In this document: piece after piece, positions 6,901-10,399 of the stretch
Numbering within the stretch: position 1 is the stretch's first letter
Layout: each line of letters starts with the position of its first letter
DNA from: Spirogloea muscicola
Taxonomy: Eukaryota; Streptophyta; Zygnematophyceae; Spirogloeales; Spirogloeaceae
Direction of reading: 5' to 3'
DNA length: 10,399 nt
NCBI GenBank assembly: GCA_009602725.1
Contig: WELB01000113.1
Coordinates: 131,744-142,142 of the forward strand
Program-made: the position numbers and the translations under genes
The notes under the pieces: generated by a model
What the model was told of the DNA's origin: nothing
Seen by the model: the letters and a program-made list of their open reading frames with translations, nothing else
Databases searched by the model: none

Positions 6901-9900
6901 CAACAATATTTCCACTGCAGAGAGAGAGGACGAGCAGACTTGATCTTGGTCAGCAAACATACCTCAAGGAGCTCCTCGGTGATGAACGAGTACCCCATGC
7001 AGGCGCTGTAGACGATGTGGCTGCTGTCAAAGGTAGCCCCAGCAATCGACTGCAGCATGGCGACGCAGTCGCCAGGGTCGTTGGTTGCAATCAGCTTGGG
7101 TGCATGCATCTCCAGCAGCGCCAGCGCCGTGCGGAACAGCATACAGCGGTTGCCTTCATAGAGGAGGACGTCCCAGAGTCGCAGCACGCTCTCCCACGGC
7201 AGGATGTTGACAAAGACGGACAGGAACCAGGGGCCGCTGACCCATGCGACTTGCACCCCCAGGGCATCGAGGTGAGCTGCTTGGTCAACAGCAACAATAC
7301 ACGATTGAGCTTCCTGTCTGCAGCAGCTTGCAAAATCGCCTCAAATTCATAACCCCTTAATTACAGAGAACCAATAAACTGATTGATATGGCAACCGACC
7401 ATTACATAATTTAAGTGCTGATGTTGCAATGCCCGCAGCTATTTGCCAGAGAAATGACAGCTTCTCTTCGAATATAAACATCACTTCAGTGCTCTCCAAT
7501 CTGCTGCTGGTGTGATGTCTCATACCAACTCTGGGGAAGTGCTTGCGGACAAGCTCGTCAAACACGAGCTGATCGACCTGCGCCTCAATCATCAGCTCCG
7601 AGTAGTAGCCATCGAGGTAGTCCTCAACGATGCCGCACAGAGTCCAGAAGGCATTCTCCTCGGGCATTAAGAGGAGCAGCAGCCCTGCCAGGAAATTCAT
7701 ACCCTGCAACCACAGGGGACCAGAGTGAGGTACACAGATGACAGAAGTCTAAGTAATGACGCAGAACAGCCACATGCTTGCTTCATGACCTCGTAAAGCA
7801 GGGCTTGTGTCAAGAGATGCACCCCTCAGCACAAGAAAGCGCACGCAAGTGTTGAAAGATGTTAATGACCTGCCACTCGAGTCTGATTGTGCAAGTTGCT
7901 GTGATCTCATGCAAGCCTTTTAGGCGATTCACAGCCAGTACCTGACAGTATCCGACCGCCGGGTTATGACGAGCATAGGCGGTCAGGATCCGCCGCAAAG
8001 CGCTTCGACCAATCGAGTCGAGGGCGGGGTGGCCTGGGAACGTCCTCGGCAGGTCCTTCTCGATCTGAATTGTCCACTTCTCCAGCACCTTGTGCTTCTC
8101 GTCCTTGCCACTAAGGTAGTGCGACGAATACGTGCCGCACTCGAACTCGTCTTCGGCCTCGGCGGCCCCGGGCTTGTGCTCGGTCACCTGCTGCAGCAGG
8201 GCCTCGTAGTGCCCGGGCCTGCGCCGCCACTTTGTACGAACGAACACCTGCCACAGCTGCACAAGGAGCAACACAGAGGTCCAATTAGCTGCTCCTTTGT
8301 TAGAATTCATAGCATTCTATTAGCTCTGTCTCCAGAGATAACAGGTCAACCTCACCTCGCCTCGCAGAGCCATGGGCACGCCGATTCTGACCAGGGAGCG
8401 GAGCTCCTCGTCCCACTCGACCTGAACCTTGTCGCCCACTTCCCTTCTCTCCTCCCTCAGTGCCGCTGGCGGTGCTGCTGGGTCAACGAGATCATCGCCG
8501 CCTGAGCTTGGCGGGCCTGCATCCTTTGCACTATTGGCAACGCTGCCGTCCTCTCTGGCTGGCCCTGCCTCTCCTGCAACGACGGCGCATTCGTCGCGAG
8601 TGGGAGCCCTTGCATCATCGTTGGTGCCACCAATGGCTTCGCTGCCGACAACCTCGAGCGGCTCTTCTGTGCCAGCTACAACCTCTGCTCTTTCCGCTTG
8701 AGCCGGACTGCCAAGCAAGGCATCACCGGCACTCAAGGCGGCAGCCTCAAGGGGTGCGCTGCCAGTGCTCCTTGCTCGGGAGAGCACGGCATCACTTGGG
8801 GGTCCCAGCTCTGGGAACTGCTCCGCAGAGCTCAGGCTGGCAGACCGGGCATGGCCCACACGCTTCCCAAGCGCCTTCTCGACGGGCCACAGCGACGGCC
8901 GTATCTTGGACCATGACTTGGAGACCTCCACATCCGCGGGCTTGGGGGGCGGGCTGGGGGTCGGCAGTGCCGTGGCGAGCCTGCCTGGCGGCAGCCGTGC
9001 CGTCACCGGGCTTGACATGGGGGACTTGAAAGAAGCGCTCCTAGTGAAGGCCGAGGTCTTGAGGGCGGAGGTTGAAGGGCTGTACAGAGGTCCATCGCCG
9101 GCAGCGTACAGCGGCTTGTCAGCATGCGATGACGGCAGCGCGGCGCTGTTGTCGCCGTTGGCATGCAGCTCCACCACGAGCGCGCGGCTGACACCCCACG
9201 CGCTGGGACTTCTCAGCGCCACCGACGACGCCTGCGTCAGATTTTCGAGCAATGCCTCCTTGCTCCCCGGCAGCAGCGGCGCCGCCTTGGCCCTGGGCGA
9301 GGCCTCGGCGCGGGCGTCCACCGAGGCCTGGATGGCCTCGAACGCCGCCTGCAGCTTCGGGGAGGCCTGCAAGCCGTCCGGCGAGGGCGGGAGGTCGTTT
9401 GGCCGGCTGTAGCGCTGCAAGAATTTGTCCCACTTCTCAGAGCGCTCCGCCTCCTCCTCCTGCAGCACGGGCGGCCGACATGAGTTGGCCAGCAGCGTCG
9501 TCAGGGCGACCAAATGCACCTGACTTTGGATGGCAGACGTCAGGACACATCTGGCGGCACGCGATGCGACCGACGCACTGTCAGCCGCCGTTCACCTGAT
9601 ACAGCGTGGCGTACTTGCGGTACTCCTCCACAAACTGCGGGCGAATGGTGAAGCCATAAATGTCCCTGTGCCATGCTCAAGCAAGCGCCGGATGCAGGGC
9701 CAGCTCGTCAGATTAGTGCTGCACATCCTGCAGAAGATCAACCTCGCCTACGCCTATGCATCAGCTCTGAGCGCGAGTCTTCCAGCCAATTGCGCATTAC
9801 GCAGGCGTAACCCGTTGACAAACGAAGCCACTGTAAGATTCCCATTGCACCACGCTGCTTGCACAGCGGCAAAGCTCTGTCTTTCGTAGCGCAGAGATTG

Positions 9901-10179
9901 GCCTCAGATAACTGCTGCTGTGCGCGGCAAGGCGTCCGCGTGCCCTCTCATGAAGCACTCCAGACCAGCGCACGAGCTTTGCACCAAGGCCTGCCTCTGC
10001 GGGTCCTGCTGGCCTGCTCCGGATGCTCTGAGCTTGCGCCGCATAGCCAGCGGCGGTCAGAGCGGCAGCGGCGGCCGCGGCGCACACCTGCTGAGCTCGA
10101 CGGGGCTGGGCGGCGGCTTCTTCGGCAGCTTGTGCTTCGCCGGCTGCCCGCCGCCGGCCTTCTTGGCGCTGCTGTACAT
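3976..10179 (-). CDS. TBC-domain RabGAP with C-terminal coiled coil (13 exons)
   Basis: It should accelerate GTP hydrolysis on Rab GTPases in membrane traffic. Reading from 10179 downward, exons are 10179-10088, 9665-9596, 9459-8356, 8256-7942, 7703-7526, 7276-6963, 6789-6349, (5976-5936, uncertain), 5898-5829, 5672-5592, 5327-5226, 5020-4956 and 4675-3976. All phases agree and give 3573 bases, 1190 residues. An in-frame TAG lies upstream of the ATG. Residues 32-54 hold the plant-type IYGFTIRPQFVEEYRKY motif. The TBC domain starts at GVPMALRGE (about 414) and runs to about 690, with the arginine finger in IEKDLPR (R493) and the glutamine finger in YCQ (Q527). Further landmarks are GMNFLAGLLLLLMPEENAFW and LPWESVLRLWDVLLYEG. 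The coiled coil spans about 852-958 (RAEELQAALLEF, VENLEKEVEHL, VLMAES). Both linkers and the tail (about 55-405, 715-835, 960-1190) are Ser/Ala/Pro-rich or acidic and probably disordered. Family identity is certain; the Rab partner is unknown. Confidence 0.93.
5936..5976 (-). other. Tentative 41-base exon linking RabGAP exons 7 and 9
   Basis: Exon 7 ends in phase 0 at 6349 and exon 9 needs a phase-2 predecessor at 5898, so at least one more exon is required. The stretch 5976-5936, bounded by CCATAG and CACAG-GTCTT on the minus strand, has the right phases. It encodes ATKQARLSKSLEH followed by the split Arg of RAEEL. Against it, the following intron would be only 37 bases, far shorter than the others. 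Another exon set between 5899 and 6348 is possible. Confidence 0.3.
5977..6348 (-). other. Presumed RabGAP intron 7
   Basis: This 372-base non-coding stretch starts with a clear GTATGT donor on the minus strand. It may hide an exon for the start of the coiled coil, which in plant relatives is about 20 residues long here. No repeat or RNA gene was recognised. Confidence 0.5.
9666..10087 (-). other. RabGAP intron 1
   Basis: A 422-base intron, the longest in the gene, runs from GTGTGC after CTCAGCAG to a GGCACAG acceptor. It splits an Arg codon (AG/G). I see no other feature in it. Confidence 0.75.

Positions 10180-10399
<220 letters not shown>

Noticed and set aside
8429-9412. Long plus-strand open frames over the RabGAP linker exon
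   Set aside because: They are antisense shadows of the biased-composition exon 8356-9459; the minus-strand frame continues into the TBC domain with consistent splice phases.
9460-9519. RabGAP start inside the stretch upstream of exon 3
   Set aside because: The open frame to 9519 is intron read-through. A proper CTGCAG acceptor precedes 9459, and two upstream exons carry the conserved YGFTIRPQ motif and the real ATG at 10179.

Overview
The window is nuclear DNA from a eukaryote, most likely a unicellular green alga (chlorophyte). Both real genes are split by many short GT-AG introns (mostly about 100-420 bases). The RabGAP resembles the plant subfamily almost word for word, while its linkers are long, Ala/Pro/Ser-rich and GC-rich as is common in green algae. 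The species cannot be named from sequence alone.

Layout. (1) 1-2127: a head-to-tail array of about seven truncated copies of one unidentified repeated element. Each copy carries a variable length of the 3' end of a conserved protein frame ending in a SYSDLxLLTRGY-stop-like signature. Each is followed about 50-110 bases later by a shared 3' element: a T-rich lead, a GGGCTGG/CCAGCCC hairpin, then TCAATGGGCGAGC and a CTTT-rich tail. Copies start close behind the tail of the previous one and differ in how much 5' sequence they keep. This looks like a nest of 5'-truncated, self-targeting retroelement copies. A decayed tandem gene family with a conserved 3'-UTR hairpin is the alternative. (2) 2128-2374: unique sequence, the presumed promoter and 5' UTR of the next gene. 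(3) 2375-3475, plus strand: a five-exon NIP7 gene (60S ribosome biogenesis, PUA domain), 184 residues, complete. (4) 3476-3975: intergenic space holding the two convergent 3' ends. (5) 3976-10179, minus strand: a Rab GTPase-activating protein of the TBC family, with a plant-type N-terminal motif, a long low-complexity linker, a TBC domain with both catalytic fingers, and a C-terminal coiled coil. I reconstruct 13 exons and about 1190 residues; only one tiny exon near 5936-5976 is uncertain. (6) 10180-10399: presumed 5' UTR and upstream region of the RabGAP, with an overlapping upstream ATG, a 44-base CCG run and a 121-base A homopolymer that ends the window.

The two genes are convergent housekeeping genes with no evident functional link. 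The novel material is the left-hand array: a family with protein-level conservation between copies, a hairpin whose stem is kept while its loop varies, and one copy in which a piece of the 3' motif sits inside the coding frame between short direct repeats. I could not assign the repeated protein to a known family.
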